DNA from: Massilia sp. UBA2604
GTDB lineage: Bacteria; Pseudomonadota; Gammaproteobacteria; Burkholderiales; Burkholderiaceae_D
NCBI GenBank assembly: GCA_002339265.1
Contig: DDKG01000209.1
Location: forward strand, 1 to 36,075
DNA: 36,075 nt
Direction: 5' to 3'
The notes under the pieces are model-generated. The model saw only the letters and a list, made by a program, of their open reading frames with translations, did not search any database and was not told where the DNA came from. This document shows positions 23,856-32,175 of this stretch, piece by piece. How positions within the stretch are numbered: position 1 is the first letter of the stretch; every line of letters starts with the position of its first letter. Position numbers and translations under genes: made by a program.

Positions 23856-25676
23856 TCAACCCTTCTTTTGCTGCGCAATCCAGTTGTCGACCAGTTCGCC
23901 CAGCACGTCGAGCGGCACCGAGCCGGCGCCCAGCACCAGGTCGTGGAAGGCCGGCAGCGAGTACTTGTCGCCCAACTCCTTCTGCGCCTTCTCGCGCAGT
24001 TCGAGAATGCGCAGCATGCCGATCATGTAGGCGTTGGCCTGGCCCGGCCACACGACGTAGCGCTCGGTTTCCTGCGCGCCGATGCCGTAGTCGATCGCCT
24101 GCTGGCGGGTCCAGCCCTTGGTGTGCAGGCCGGTATCGACCACCAGGCGGCGGGCCCGGAACAGTTCCGAACCCAGGGCGCCCAAGAGGCCCGGGACGTC
24201 GTCCTGGTACCAGCCCTGCTCCACCGCCAGGCGCTCGGTGTACAACGCCCAGCCTTCCGAGTGCGCGCTGCCGCCGCTGAAGATGCGCTGGCTGCGGAAC
24301 TTCGGCAGGTCGCTCATCTCCTGCTGGATCGCGAGCTGGAAGTGGTGGCCCGGCACGGCTTCGTGGTAGGCCAGGCTGCGCATGCGGATCATGTCGAAGG
24401 TCGGGCCGCGCAGCGGCACCCAGAAGATGCCCGGACGGCTGCCGTCCGGCGCCGGCAAGGTGTAGTGGGCGGCGGCCGACGGCTCGGTCAGCGGCGGCAC
24501 CCGGCGGACGTCGACCGGCGCGCGCGGCTTGAGGTTGAACAGCGAGGCGCTGCGGCGTTCGGCGTCACGCACCATTTCGTTGTAGCTGGCGATGATCGCC
24601 GGACGCGGGTCGCCCTCGCCCTTCGGCTGGAAGCGCGCGTCGAGCTGCTTCATGCGGGTCTCGATATTGCCCTCGGTGAGGCCGAGCGAGCGCAGGTGCT
24701 TGTCCATCTCGGCTTCGATGCGCGCCACTTCGCGCAGGCCGATGGTGTGGATCTCGTCGGCGGTGAGCTGGGTGCTGGTGAAGTTCTCGATCGCGCGCTT
24801 GTAGGCGGCGGCGCCGTTCGGCAGGCGCGAGATGCCAGCCACGTCCCCGGTCTTCGGATGGATCTCGGCCATGAAGGCCTGCACGCGGGTGTAGGAAGGA
24901 CGGATCTTCTTCTCGACGGTCGCGGTCGCGCGCGAGATGGCGGCGCTGCGCGCCTCCGGCGACAGGTCCTTCATCTCTGCGGTGCGCTGGGCCAGCGTGG
25001 TCACCAGCACGTTCTCGGCGGCGGCCGGCTTGAGGAAGTGATCGACCTGGAACTGGGCGCGCTCCAGAATGAAGCGCGGCGGGATCATCTGCTTGGCCGC
25101 TGCACCCTTGGCGCGCACCAGCGCTTCGTCGAGGCGAGCGCCGACCTGGTCCAGGCGCGCCAGATAGCTGTCGACGTCGGCCGCATTGCGCATCGGATGG
25201 GTGTTGGTCATGAAGTTGACCAGGCTGATCTGCGGACCGCTGAACTGCGAGAACACGAAAGCGTGGTCTTCGAACGGCTCGTTGGCGATCACGTTCTGCA
25301 GCGACCAGCGCATCACCGCCGCCGAGATCTTCTGGGTCTCGTTCAGGGGCTGCGTTTTAAAGCCGTCGAGGCGCTTGATGCCTTCGCGCGCCATCGCGAC
25401 CGCCTTCTGGCGGTGGGCCGCGGTCAGCGGCGTCAGTTCGCGGTCCAGTTTGGCCTGCTCGGCGCCGCTGAAGTACTGGGTCGAGGTCGCCAGCTGCGGG
25501 CTCAGGCGCACCCAATCCTCGGCAAACTTGTCGCTCCAGGCGTCGAAGGCCTTGTACGGGGCGACGGCGGCAGCCTGGGTGGCAGCTGGCGCGGCCACCG
25601 CTGGCAGCGACACGCCGGCGAGCATGGCGGGGATGAACAGGGCGGCGATGGTGGCGCGCAGGCGGGTCGATGGCAT
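23856..25676 (-). CDS. DUF885 family secreted metallopeptidase-like protein
   Basis: A 606-residue exported protein with a signal peptide (MPSTRLRATIAALFIPAMLA... cut near AVAAP) and the DUF885 domain over most of its length. The zinc-peptidase-like motif YHEAVPGHHFQ and the downstream SEGWALYTE supply the expected HExxx and Glu ligands, as in family members thought to be carboxypeptidases or dipeptidases. The end GAGSVPLDVLGELVDNWI is also typical. Start 25676 has AAGAAAGAGA upstream; the frame reaches 25793 but that part covers the promoter. The location is probably periplasmic. The substrate is unknown. Confidence 0.85.
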   Translation of the reverse strand: MPSTRLRATIAALFIPAMLAGVSLPAVAAPAATQAAAVAPYKAFDAWSDKFAEDWVRLSPQLATSTQYFSGAEQAKLDRELTPLTAAHRQKAVAMAREGIKRLDGFKTQPLNETQKISAAVMRWSLQNVIANEPFEDHAFVFSQFSGPQISLVNFMTNTHPMRNAADVDSYLARLDQVGARLDEALVRAKGAAAKQMIPPRFILERAQFQVDHFLKPAAAENVLVTTLAQRTAEMKDLSPEARSAAISRATATVEKKIRPSYTRVQAFMAEIHPKTGDVAGISRLPNGAAAYKRAIENFTSTQLTADEIHTIGLREVARIEAEMDKHLRSLGLTEGNIETRMKQLDARFQPKGEGDPRPAIIASYNEMVRDAERRSASLFNLKPRAPVDVRRVPPLTEPSAAAHYTLPAPDGSRPGIFWVPLRGPTFDMIRMRSLAYHEAVPGHHFQLAIQQEMSDLPKFRSQRIFSGGSAHSEGWALYTERLAVEQGWYQDDVPGLLGALGSELFRARRLVVDTGLHTKGWTRQQAIDYGIGAQETERYVVWPGQANAYMIGMLRILELREKAQKELGDKYSLPAFHDLVLGAGSVPLDVLGELVDNWIAQQKKG

Positions 25677-25746
25677 CTGGGTCTCTTTCTTGTGATTGAT
25701 GATGTGCGGCGGCCGCATCTCGTGAATGCGGCGATTGCCGCCGACG

Positions 25747-25790
25747 AATCTAACATGGAAGTAAACAGATCGACAACGCTGGTGTTGTCG
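25747..25790 (-). promoter_or_regulatory. Candidate promoter of the DUF885 gene with overlapping inverted repeat
   Basis: On the minus strand, -35 TTGTCG (25776-25771), an 18-base spacer and -10 TAGATT (25752-25747) give a plausible sigma-70 promoter with a leader of about 65 bases. A perfect inverted repeat, CGACAAC-GCTGGT-GTTGTCG (25771-25790), covers the -35 box, as expected of a repressor operator. The binding protein is unknown. Confidence 0.5.
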
Positions 25791-25855
25791 CACGGCGTAC
25801 GTACTGCGGCATACGTGCGACGGCGCAAGTAAACACAGACGGCAGGCCCGCAGCT

Positions 25856-25864
25856 TGCTACACT
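25856..25864 (+). promoter_or_regulatory. Candidate extended -10 promoter of the small secreted protein gene
   Basis: TGCTACACT has the extended -10 form (TGn plus TACACT), 29 bases before the ATG at 25894. No good -35 partner is seen, which is acceptable for extended -10 promoters. Confidence 0.4.
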
Positions 25865-25893
25865 AGGTTGGACGGTTACCTGGAGACCTCACG

Positions 25894-26352
25894 ATGCGCT
25901 ATCCATTCCTGATTGCCTGCGCCACCCTATCCCTGTCCGCCTGGGCATCCGCCCCAGAGGACGAAGTCCGCTACGTCTTCGCCGTCGCGTCCCTGCCCGC
26001 CGATGTGCAGACGCAGCTGCAGGCACGGCACGGGGACATCGCGGGCCGCTTCGACAAGCTGGGCCGCACCTGCCTGGTCGACCCGGACATTGTCGGCCAG
26101 CGCCTGGCCACGGCCCGCATGGAGCCGCAGCGCATCCATGTCGATATCGAACATGCCCGCAAACGCGAGCTTACCCGGGTCGAATTCCGGCTCGAGAACG
26201 GCGCGTGGATGCACGCATCGACCGAAAGCGTCGTCCCTGTCGAAGTGAAAAAGACGGTGTTTGCCGCCGCGCTGAGCCAGATGAACGGGCCAGCCGCGTG
26301 GACGCCGTTGCCGACCGATGGCACGATCGCCGTCAGTCTCCCCCGGGATTAA
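25894..26352 (+). CDS. Small secreted protein of unknown function
   Basis: A 152-residue protein that I do not recognise. It begins with a signal peptide (MRYPFLIACATLSLSAWASA), so it is exported; the mature part is about 130 residues, mixed alpha/beta by composition, with a single cysteine in the segment LGRTCLVDPD. The GGAG ribosome site 8 bases before the ATG and a candidate extended -10 box make it a believable gene. It converges on the membrane protein gene at 26370 with 17 bases between stops. It is transcribed away from the DUF885 gene, with which it shares a control region. Confidence 0.7.
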   Translation: MRYPFLIACATLSLSAWASAPEDEVRYVFAVASLPADVQTQLQARHGDIAGRFDKLGRTCLVDPDIVGQRLATARMEPQRIHVDIEHARKRELTRVEFRLENGAWMHASTESVVPVEVKKTVFAAALSQMNGPAAWTPLPTDGTIAVSLPRD

Positions 26353-26369
26353 CGCGGTCGCGAGCCAGG

Positions 26370-26735
26370 TCAGCCAGGATAGGCGCGTGCTGCGGCAATC
26401 ATCCGGTCCTTGAGTTCGATCTCACCGCAGTAGTACAGCACGGCCGCACCCAGGCAGGCCAGCACCTTCCACTCCAGCAGCAGACTGCCGATGCACACCA
26501 CCGCCGCGCCAGCGGCGAGCCGGATCGCGAAGGTGCGGCGCGTCCTGCCGAACACCAGGCGGCTGTGCGAACGCTGGTGGAAGAACACCACGAACAGCAG
26601 CCAATAGGGAATCGCGTAGACGAAGTACAGCAATGCGCCGATACCGAGCGCAAAGCCGGCCAGGGGCACGCGAAACGCCAGCATCCCGAGGATGCCGATG
26701 GTGAGCCAATACAACAGCAGGTTCCGGTACTGCAC
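26370..26735 (-). CDS. Small multi-span membrane protein of unknown function
   Basis: A 121-residue protein with about four hydrophobic helices (residues 5-25, 27-52, 68-87 and 88-103) joined by a basic loop HQRSHSRLVFGRTRRTF, and a polar end (CGEIELKDRMIAAARAYPG). The positive loop suggests both ends and the middle loop orientation of an inner-membrane protein. I do not recognise the family. The divergent neighbour is the ACR3-like transporter, 127 bases away, but nothing links their functions. Confidence 0.65.
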   Translation of the reverse strand: MQYRNLLLYWLTIGILGMLAFRVPLAGFALGIGALLYFVYAIPYWLLFVVFFHQRSHSRLVFGRTRRTFAIRLAAGAAVVCIGSLLLEWKVLACLGAAVLYYCGEIELKDRMIAAARAYPG

Positions 26736-26806
26736 TTCCTCTCCCGATGAATTCCATTGGACGGCATCTTACCTCACGACCACCCGCGGGACCGGTGCGC
26801 GCTCCG

Positions 26807-26812
26807 TATAAT
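26807..26812 (+). promoter_or_regulatory. Putative -10 box of the ACR3-like gene
   Basis: A perfect TATAAT lies 50 bases before the ATG at 26863. No recognisable -35 hexamer is found at 16-18 bases, so it might depend on an activator. Confidence 0.42.
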
Positions 26813-26862
26813 GCGCACCTGGCGCGCCCGCCATCCTCCACGCAAGAAAGCCTCGACACCGC

Positions 26863-27828
26863 ATGCAGAACATCAGGGACCAGCTCGAAAACAATCAGAT
26901 CGGCATCTATTTCGCCACCGTGGCGCTGGCCGCACTGGCCGGACTCGCGCTGCCCGGCACCACGTCCCTGGAATCGGCGGTCAACCCCGCCCTGGCCTTC
27001 ATGCTGTTCGTGACCTTCCTCCAGGTGCCGCTGGCCGAACTGGGGCGCGCATTCACCCACACGCGCTTCCTCGGCGCGCTCCTGGTGACCAACTTCGCCG
27101 TGATCCCGCTGCTGGTCGTCGCCCTGCTGCCCTTGGTGCCTGCCGATCCGCTGATCCGGCTGGGCGTCTTGCTGGTGCTGCTGGCGCCCTGCATCGACTA
27201 CGTCGTGACGTTCTCCCACCTCGGCCGCGCCGATGCGCGCCTGCTGCTGGCGGCGACACCAGTGCTGCTGGTCGCGCAGATGCTGATGCTGCCGGTCTAC
27301 CTGCGCATCCTGCTGGGCATTGAGGCGGCTGGCCTGGTCCAGCCGGGTCCCTTTATCGACGCTTTCGTGTGGCTGATCGCCGTGCCGCTGCTGTTGGCGG
27401 TCGTGGTGCAGCTGTGGGCTGGACGTAGCCAGGCAGGCGCGCGCGCATCCTCGGTACTCGGCCTGCTGCCGGTGCCGGCCACCGCCCTGGTGCTGTTCAT
27501 CGTGGTGGCGTCGGTGCTGCCGCAACTCGGCCGGGCGCTCGACGCGGCGCTGCAGGTAGCGCCGGTGTATGCCGCCTTCGCGCTGTTGGCCCCCCTGCCC
27601 GGCTGGCTGGTGGCGCGCCTGTTCCGCCTGGCGCCGCCCGCAGGGCGCGCGGTCGCCTTCAGCGGCGCCACCCGCAATTCGCTGGTGGTGCTGCCGCTGG
27701 CGCTGGCCGTGCCGGGCGCGGTGCCGCTGCTGCCGGCGATCATCGTGACGCAAACGCTGGTCGAGCTGGTCGCGGAATTGGTGTATGTGCGCGCCATCGC
27801 ACGCCTTGGCGGCGCGGCCGGCGCCTGA
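26863..27828 (+). CDS. BASS/ACR3-like transporter (arsenic-resistance-protein family)
   Basis: A 321-residue inner-membrane protein with about ten helices, of the bile acid:sodium symporter superfamily. The segment LLAPCIDYVVTF has the Ala-Pro-Cys motif that carries the essential cysteine of ACR3 arsenite exporters, and the later FSGATRNSLVVLPLALA block is typical of both groups. Proteins like this are usually annotated as arsenic resistance protein. There is, however, no arsR, arsC or arsH beside it, so arsenite export is only one possibility; an organic anion is another. No strong ribosome site precedes the ATG. Confidence 0.78.
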   Translation: MQNIRDQLENNQIGIYFATVALAALAGLALPGTTSLESAVNPALAFMLFVTFLQVPLAELGRAFTHTRFLGALLVTNFAVIPLLVVALLPLVPADPLIRLGVLLVLLAPCIDYVVTFSHLGRADARLLLAATPVLLVAQMLMLPVYLRILLGIEAAGLVQPGPFIDAFVWLIAVPLLLAVVVQLWAGRSQAGARASSVLGLLPVPATALVLFIVVASVLPQLGRALDAALQVAPVYAAFALLAPLPGWLVARLFRLAPPAGRAVAFSGATRNSLVVLPLALAVPGAVPLLPAIIVTQTLVELVAELVYVRAIARLGGAAGA

Positions 27829-27938
27829 TCCAGCACAGGGGCCGGCAGCGCGTTCGCCAGCCAGCTGGCGCCAATCAAATGCGGCAGCGAACAACCCCTG
27901 CATGATGTTTCCACACGGAAATCACCGAAAGGACCATC

Positions 27939-28409
27939 ATGGATATATCGCTCCCAGCAGAATCGTCGATCGCCAGCGAGGTCACCGCCGGCAGCGGCCC
28001 CCAGCCCTTGTGGAATCCACGGGCGGCAACCTGGTGGGGCCTGTTGCTCTCGCCCGCGTTCAGCGCCTACATCCACATGCGCAACTGGCAGGCGCTCGGC
28101 CAGGAAGACAAGGCCGCCGAGGCCCGCGCCTGGTTCTGCATCATCATGGCCTATATCGTGGTGAGCTGCTTCCTGGCCGGCGCCAGCGACATGCTGGGCC
28201 GCGACCTGTCGCCGCCATCGTCGGCGGCGCTGGGCATCGTGGCCGCCTGGCACATCCTGTGCGGGCGCGGGCAGGAGCGCTATATCGCGGCGCTGAAGGG
28301 CGGCGGTTATGCGCGCCGCCCCTGGAGCAGGACCGTGTTCAGCGCCCTAGGCATCTTCATGGCCATCGTCGTGCTCACCGCCGCAGTCACGGTCTTTATT
28401 GCTCCTTGA
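27939..28409 (+). CDS. Conserved small membrane protein of unknown function
   Basis: A 156-residue protein with a polar start, then NPRAATWWGLLLSPAFSAYIHMRNWQALGQ and three hydrophobic segments (about residues 67-85, 97-108 and 134-153). The block with two tryptophans and HMRNW resembles small uncharacterised bacterial membrane proteins that carry a Trp-rich stretch before the first helix. The ribosome site AAAGGA lies 6 bases upstream of the ATG. Its 3' end overlaps the end of the convergent fixH gene by 14 bases, which is unusual and could allow antisense interference. Confidence 0.72.
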   Translation: MDISLPAESSIASEVTAGSGPQPLWNPRAATWWGLLLSPAFSAYIHMRNWQALGQEDKAAEARAWFCIIMAYIVVSCFLAGASDMLGRDLSPPSSAALGIVAAWHILCGRGQERYIAALKGGGYARRPWSRTVFSALGIFMAIVVLTAAVTVFIAP

Positions 28410-28953
28410 CGGCGGCGCCCGGCGCTGGCGGGGCGTCGGCCTCGATCACGAGCAGTTCCTGCTTCGCCGGACTCCAGCTGCGCGCGAGCCGCCAGTCGCG
28501 CGCCGCGCCCTCCACCACTACCTGCCAGTGGGTCGGTTCCAGGATCGGCAGCTCGGCCGAGAAGCGTCCCTGGGCGTCGGGCAGCGCCTCCAGCTCCAGG
28601 TCGCGCTGCGGCAGGGTCGGATGCGCCAGCCGGATGTGGAATGGCGCCACCACCGGCTGGCCGCCGCTGGCCAGGCTTCCCTCCAGGCGCCCCGCTTTCG
28701 CATCATGGCTGGCCTCGAAGGTCAGCGCCAGCTCGGTAGCCACGCGGTCGCGCCGCAGGTCCTGGTTGATGGCCTTGCCCTGCTTGTAGTAGTCGGCCAC
28801 CACCATCGCATCGGGCTGCTGCGCGCCGAGCCAGGCCGAAACGCCGGTGCCGATCATCACGGCCACCGGGCCGATCATCAGGAACCACGGCCAGCGGTGC
28901 TTGTACCACGGCGCCGCTGCGCCCCGCGGGAAGTTGGGGTTGGTCGCTTGCAT
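28396..28953 (-). CDS. fixH: FixH family protein, cbb3 oxidase assembly
   Basis: A 185-residue inner-membrane protein with one N-terminal helix (WPWFLMIGPVAVMIGTGVSAWL) and a periplasmic domain, matching FixH, which is needed to mature cbb3 oxidase, probably in copper handling with CcoI. The motif VVADYYKQGKAINQDLRRDR is diagnostic. Two starts are possible: ATG 28953, with AAGGAG 6 bases upstream (chosen), or ATG 28971, six codons longer, behind GAGG. It is the last gene of the ccoNOQPG-fixH run. It lies 41 bases after ccoG. Confidence 0.88.
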   Translation of the reverse strand: MQATNPNFPRGAAAPWYKHRWPWFLMIGPVAVMIGTGVSAWLGAQQPDAMVVADYYKQGKAINQDLRRDRVATELALTFEASHDAKAGRLEGSLASGGQPVVAPFHIRLAHPTLPQRDLELEALPDAQGRFSAELPILEPTHWQVVVEGAARDWRLARSWSPAKQELLVIEADAPPAPGAAVKEQ

Positions 28954-28994
28954 ATCCTTCTCCTTGTTCATATCAAGGCCTCATTTGGGGACAC

Positions 28995-30404
28995 TCATTT
29001 GGGTACGATGAACGCGGCGCCTTCGCTGACGCTCAAGTCCGGGTCTGTGTTCGACGTGATCGTAAACTCGATCTTGTTCGAGCCCGGCTTGCCGGCGCCC
29101 TGGTCGATGCGCACCCGCACCGGCACCGCGCGCGTGGTGGCGCCGTCCATCACGATCGGGCCGTCATCGACCACCGTGGCCGACGGGATGCCGCTCACGC
29201 CCACCCGCAGCGTCTGCGGCGTCTCACTGGTGTTCATCACCTGCAGCCGGTACACGTTCTCGATGCGGCCGTCCTCGACTTCACGCCCCATCGAGCCGCG
29301 GTCGCGGATCACGTCCAGCTTGAGCGGATTGCGCAGCGCCAGCGAGGTGCCCATCGCCGCCACCAGCATTGCCAGCACCGCGCTGTAGACCAGCACGCGC
29401 GGACGCAGCATGCGGCGCCGGATCTCGCTCGCGCCGAGCTTCTGCATCAATCCGTTCTCGGTCGCATAGCGGATCAGGCCGCGCGGCTTCTGGACCTTGT
29501 CCATCACGATATTGCAGGCGTCGACGCAGGCGGCGCAGCCGATGCACTCGTATTGCAGTCCCTTGCGGATGTCGATCCCGGTCGGGCACACCTGCACGCA
29601 CAGGCTGCAGTCGATGCAGTCGCCGGTCTTGCCGGCAGGCGCCTGGGCTTCGCCCTTCCTGCGGCCGCTGCGCGGTTCGCCGCGGTCGACGTCGTAGGTG
29701 ACGATCAGGGTGTCCTTGTCGAACATCGCGCTCTGGAAGCGCGCGTATGGGCACATGTACTTGCAGACCTGCTCCCGCAGCCAGCCGGCGTTGCCGTAGG
29801 TGGCGAAGGCATAGAACAGGATCCAGAAGGTTTCCCACGGCCCCAGGCCGAAGGCCGCGATCTCGCCGCCCAGCGAGCGGATCGGGGCGAAGTAGCCGAC
29901 GAAGGTGAAGCCGGTCCACAGCGCGACCGCGCCCCACGACAGGTGCTTGGCGCCGCGCTTGGACAGCTTCTCGAGGTTCCACGGCTGGCGCGCGAGCCGT
30001 ATCTGGCTGCTGCGCGATCCTTCGATCTTGCGTTCGATCCAGAGGAAGATTTCGGTATAGACCGTCTGCGGGCAGGCGAAGCCGCACCACACCCGGCCCG
30101 CCACCGCCGTCACCAGGAACAACCCATAGGCGCAGACGATCAGCAGCGCCGCGAGGTAGATGAAGTCCTGCGGCCAGAACACCATGCCGAACAGATAGAA
30201 CTTGCGGCTGGCCAGGTCGAACAGGATGGCCTGGCGGCCGTTCATGTTCAGCCATGGCAGGCCGTAGAACAGGATCTGCGTCAGCCACACGCAGGCCCAG
30301 CGCAACGTCGCATAGCGCCCTTTGATCTCGCGCGGGAAGATGTCTTCCCGCGCGGCGTACATGCGGACGACCGCTTCGCGCGGCGCTCCAGCAGGGTCCG
30401 TCAT
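28995..30404 (-). CDS. ccoG: Cytochrome c oxidase accessory protein CcoG (polyferredoxin)
   Basis: A 469-residue inner-membrane iron-sulfur protein that helps assemble the cbb3 oxidase, probably by reducing Cu(II) for insertion of the binuclear centre. Features seen: several N-terminal helices, the membrane-side clusters GRVWCGFACPQ and CKYMCPYARFQ, then two 4Fe-4S ferredoxin motifs (CIDCSLCVQVCP and CIGCAACVDACN), a further helix, and a C-terminal immunoglobulin-like domain (from about residue 365). Start ATG 30404 overlaps the ccoP stop by 4 bases (ATGA). Frame continuing to 30467 lies inside ccoP. Confidence 0.94.
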   Translation of the reverse strand: MTDPAGAPREAVVRMYAAREDIFPREIKGRYATLRWACVWLTQILFYGLPWLNMNGRQAILFDLASRKFYLFGMVFWPQDFIYLAALLIVCAYGLFLVTAVAGRVWCGFACPQTVYTEIFLWIERKIEGSRSSQIRLARQPWNLEKLSKRGAKHLSWGAVALWTGFTFVGYFAPIRSLGGEIAAFGLGPWETFWILFYAFATYGNAGWLREQVCKYMCPYARFQSAMFDKDTLIVTYDVDRGEPRSGRRKGEAQAPAGKTGDCIDCSLCVQVCPTGIDIRKGLQYECIGCAACVDACNIVMDKVQKPRGLIRYATENGLMQKLGASEIRRRMLRPRVLVYSAVLAMLVAAMGTSLALRNPLKLDVIRDRGSMGREVEDGRIENVYRLQVMNTSETPQTLRVGVSGIPSATVVDDGPIVMDGATTRAVPVRVRIDQGAGKPGSNKIEFTITSNTDPDLSVSEGAAFIVPK

Positions 30405-31357
30405 TTTGCTGCCGTCGCTTTCGTTGCGTTGATTGGCGCGGGCGCGGTCGGATTCGACAGACTCCACACATAGGCGGCCAGCACGTGGACCTTTTCTTCA
30501 CCGAGGAAGTCGCCGAAGGCCGGCATGGTGTTGGTGCGGCCCTTGCGGATCGTCTCCATCACGGTCTCGACGCTGCCGCCGTAGAGCCAGGTCTTGTCGG
30601 CCAGGTTCGGCGCGCCCAGCATCGTGTTGCCCTTCCCTTCGGCGCCATGGCAGGCCACGCAGGTGGCGAACTTCGGCTTGCCGAAGGCGACCTTGATCGG
30701 ATCGGCCGACAAGCCCGACAGCGAGCGCACGTAGTGGGCCACGCTCTCGACGTCCTTGTCCGAGCCCAGCGCCGCGCCCATCGGCGGCATCATGCCAGTG
30801 CGGCCGTTCATGATCGTGGTCTTGATGACGTCCGGCTCGCCGCCATGAAGCCAATCGCTGTCGGCCAGGTTCGGGAAGCCCTTGCTGCCGCGCGCATCCG
30901 AGCCGTGGCACTGCGAGCAGTAGGTCAGGAACAGGCGCTCGCCGATGGCGTGGGCCTGCGGGTCGGCGGCGACCGCCTTGAGGTCGAGCTTCTTGTACTG
31001 CTCGAACAGCGGGCCATATTCCGCTTTCGCCTGTTTCAGCTCGGCCTGGTATTCGCTGACCTGGTTCCATTTCAATGTGCCGCGCCAGGCGCCCAGGCCC
31101 GGGTACAGCACCAGGTAGGTGGCGGCGAACAGGATCGACAGCCAGAACAGGATGATCCACCAGCGCGGCATCGGCGTGTTCAGCTCCGTCAGGTCTTCGT
31201 CCCACACGTGACCGGTGGTTGTCTGCGGCTTGCCGTCGGCATCGAGCTTGACCTTGAACTTGGATTGCGACCAGAGCAGGATGCCGCAGCCGGCGATCGA
31301 CAGGATCGTGATCACCGCGACGTAGTAGTGCCAGAAATCGTTGAAGAAGTCGGCCAT
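30401..31357 (-). CDS. ccoP: cbb3-type cytochrome c oxidase subunit III (dihaem CcoP)
   Basis: A 318-residue membrane-anchored dihaem cytochrome c that feeds electrons to CcoO/CcoN. Two CxxCH haem sites are present (C147-H151, CSQCH, and C233-H237, CVACH), each followed by its Met ligand region (GMMPPMGAAL and NTMPAFGDFL). Two N-terminal helices (about 8-29 and 66-86) flank the family motif DGKPQTTTGHVWDEDLTELNTPMPRWW. The ATG at 31357 lies just one base after the ccoQ stop. Ten more in-frame codons upstream overlap ccoQ and are unlikely. Confidence 0.95.
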   Translation of the reverse strand: MADFFNDFWHYYVAVITILSIAGCGILLWSQSKFKVKLDADGKPQTTTGHVWDEDLTELNTPMPRWWIILFWLSILFAATYLVLYPGLGAWRGTLKWNQVSEYQAELKQAKAEYGPLFEQYKKLDLKAVAADPQAHAIGERLFLTYCSQCHGSDARGSKGFPNLADSDWLHGGEPDVIKTTIMNGRTGMMPPMGAALGSDKDVESVAHYVRSLSGLSADPIKVAFGKPKFATCVACHGAEGKGNTMLGAPNLADKTWLYGGSVETVMETIRKGRTNTMPAFGDFLGEEKVHVLAAYVWSLSNPTAPAPINATKATAAK

Positions 31358-31358
31358 G

Positions 31359-31529
31359 TCAATGCTCCCCGCCTTCGATGGTGTCATCGGCGAACGGCAG
31401 CCGCGCCGCCGCGTCGAAATCGCTGTTCTTGTGCAGCAGGTAGGTCCAGCCCACGATGGCCATGAAGGTCGCGAAGCTGATGACGGTCATGACGCTGCTG
31501 GCGTCGTCGAAAAAGTGTTGAAGTGCCAT
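31359..31529 (-). CDS. ccoQ: cbb3-type cytochrome oxidase subunit IV (CcoQ)
   Basis: A 56-residue single-helix protein (MALQHFFDDASSVMTVISFA, then MAIVGWTYLLHKN and an acidic end DTIEGGEH). Small CcoQ subunits stabilise the cbb3 complex, helping CcoP to join. It lies 13 bases after ccoO and one base before ccoP, in the standard order. Sequence conservation in the family is low, so the call rests on size, helix and position. Confidence 0.88.
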   Translation of the reverse strand: MALQHFFDDASSVMTVISFATFMAIVGWTYLLHKNSDFDAAARLPFADDTIEGGEH

Positions 31530-31542
31530 GTCGGTTCCTTGC

Positions 31543-32157
31543 TCAGTTCCTCGTCTTGATCTGGGTGCCCAGGCCCTGCAGGTAGGCGACCAGCGCGTCC
31601 TGCTCGGTCTTGTCGACCAGGTCTTGCGGCGCAGCCGCGATCTCTTCGTCGGTGTAGGGCACGCCGACGCGCTGCAGCGCACGCATCTTCGGCATGATCT
31701 CGCCCGGGACCAGCTTCGTATTGGCCAGCCAGGGATAGCCAGGCATGTTCGACTCGGGCACCACGTCGCGTGGATTGTCGAGGTGGGTGCGGTGCCATTC
31801 GTCGCTGTAGCGGCCGCCCACGCGCGCCAGATCCGGGCCGGTGCGCTTGGAGCCCCACTGGAACGGGTGCTCGTAGACCGACTCGCCGGCCACCGAATAG
31901 TGGCCATAGCGCTCGGTCTCGGCGCGGAACGGCCGGATCATCTGCGAGTGGCAGCCGTAGCAGCCCTCGCGGATGTAGACGTCGCGGCCGGCCAGGCGCA
32001 GCGGCGAATACGGTTTCAGGCCGGCGACCGGCTCGGTGGTCGACTTCTGGAAGAACAGCGGCACGATCTCGACCAGGCCGCCGAAGGAGATGACCAGCAG
32101 GACCAGGCCGATCAGCAGCCACACATTCTTCTCTATCCACTCATGGGTGAATTTCAT
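31543..32157 (-). CDS. ccoO: cbb3-type cytochrome c oxidase subunit II (monohaem CcoO)
   Basis: A 204-residue membrane-anchored monohaem cytochrome c between CcoP and CcoN. One N-terminal helix (residues 12-36) is followed by the characteristic [23 protein letters not shown] block with the CxxCH site C66-C69-H70. Further markers are [22 protein letters not shown] and the Met ligand region SNMPGYPWL. The length fits the family. It starts 18 bases after the ccoN stop. Confidence 0.95.
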   Translation of the reverse strand: MKFTHEWIEKNVWLLIGLVLLVISFGGLVEIVPLFFQKSTTEPVAGLKPYSPLRLAGRDVYIREGCYGCHSQMIRPFRAETERYGHYSVAGESVYEHPFQWGSKRTGPDLARVGGRYSDEWHRTHLDNPRDVVPESNMPGYPWLANTKLVPGEIMPKMRALQRVGVPYTDEEIAAAPQDLVDKTEQDALVAYLQGLGTQIKTRN

Positions 32158-32175
32158 TGCAAACTCCTGGTTTCT

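Noticed and set aside
23636..23878. Small minus-strand frame with WIPAFAGMT-like peptide
   Set aside because: This peptide is the known translation of the palindromic repeat at 23693-23796; it is not a gene.
23868..25832. Plus-strand open frame of about 650 codons opposite the DUF885 gene
   Set aside because: Antisense shadow of a gene with signal peptide and metal motifs; low-complexity protein without recognisable domains.
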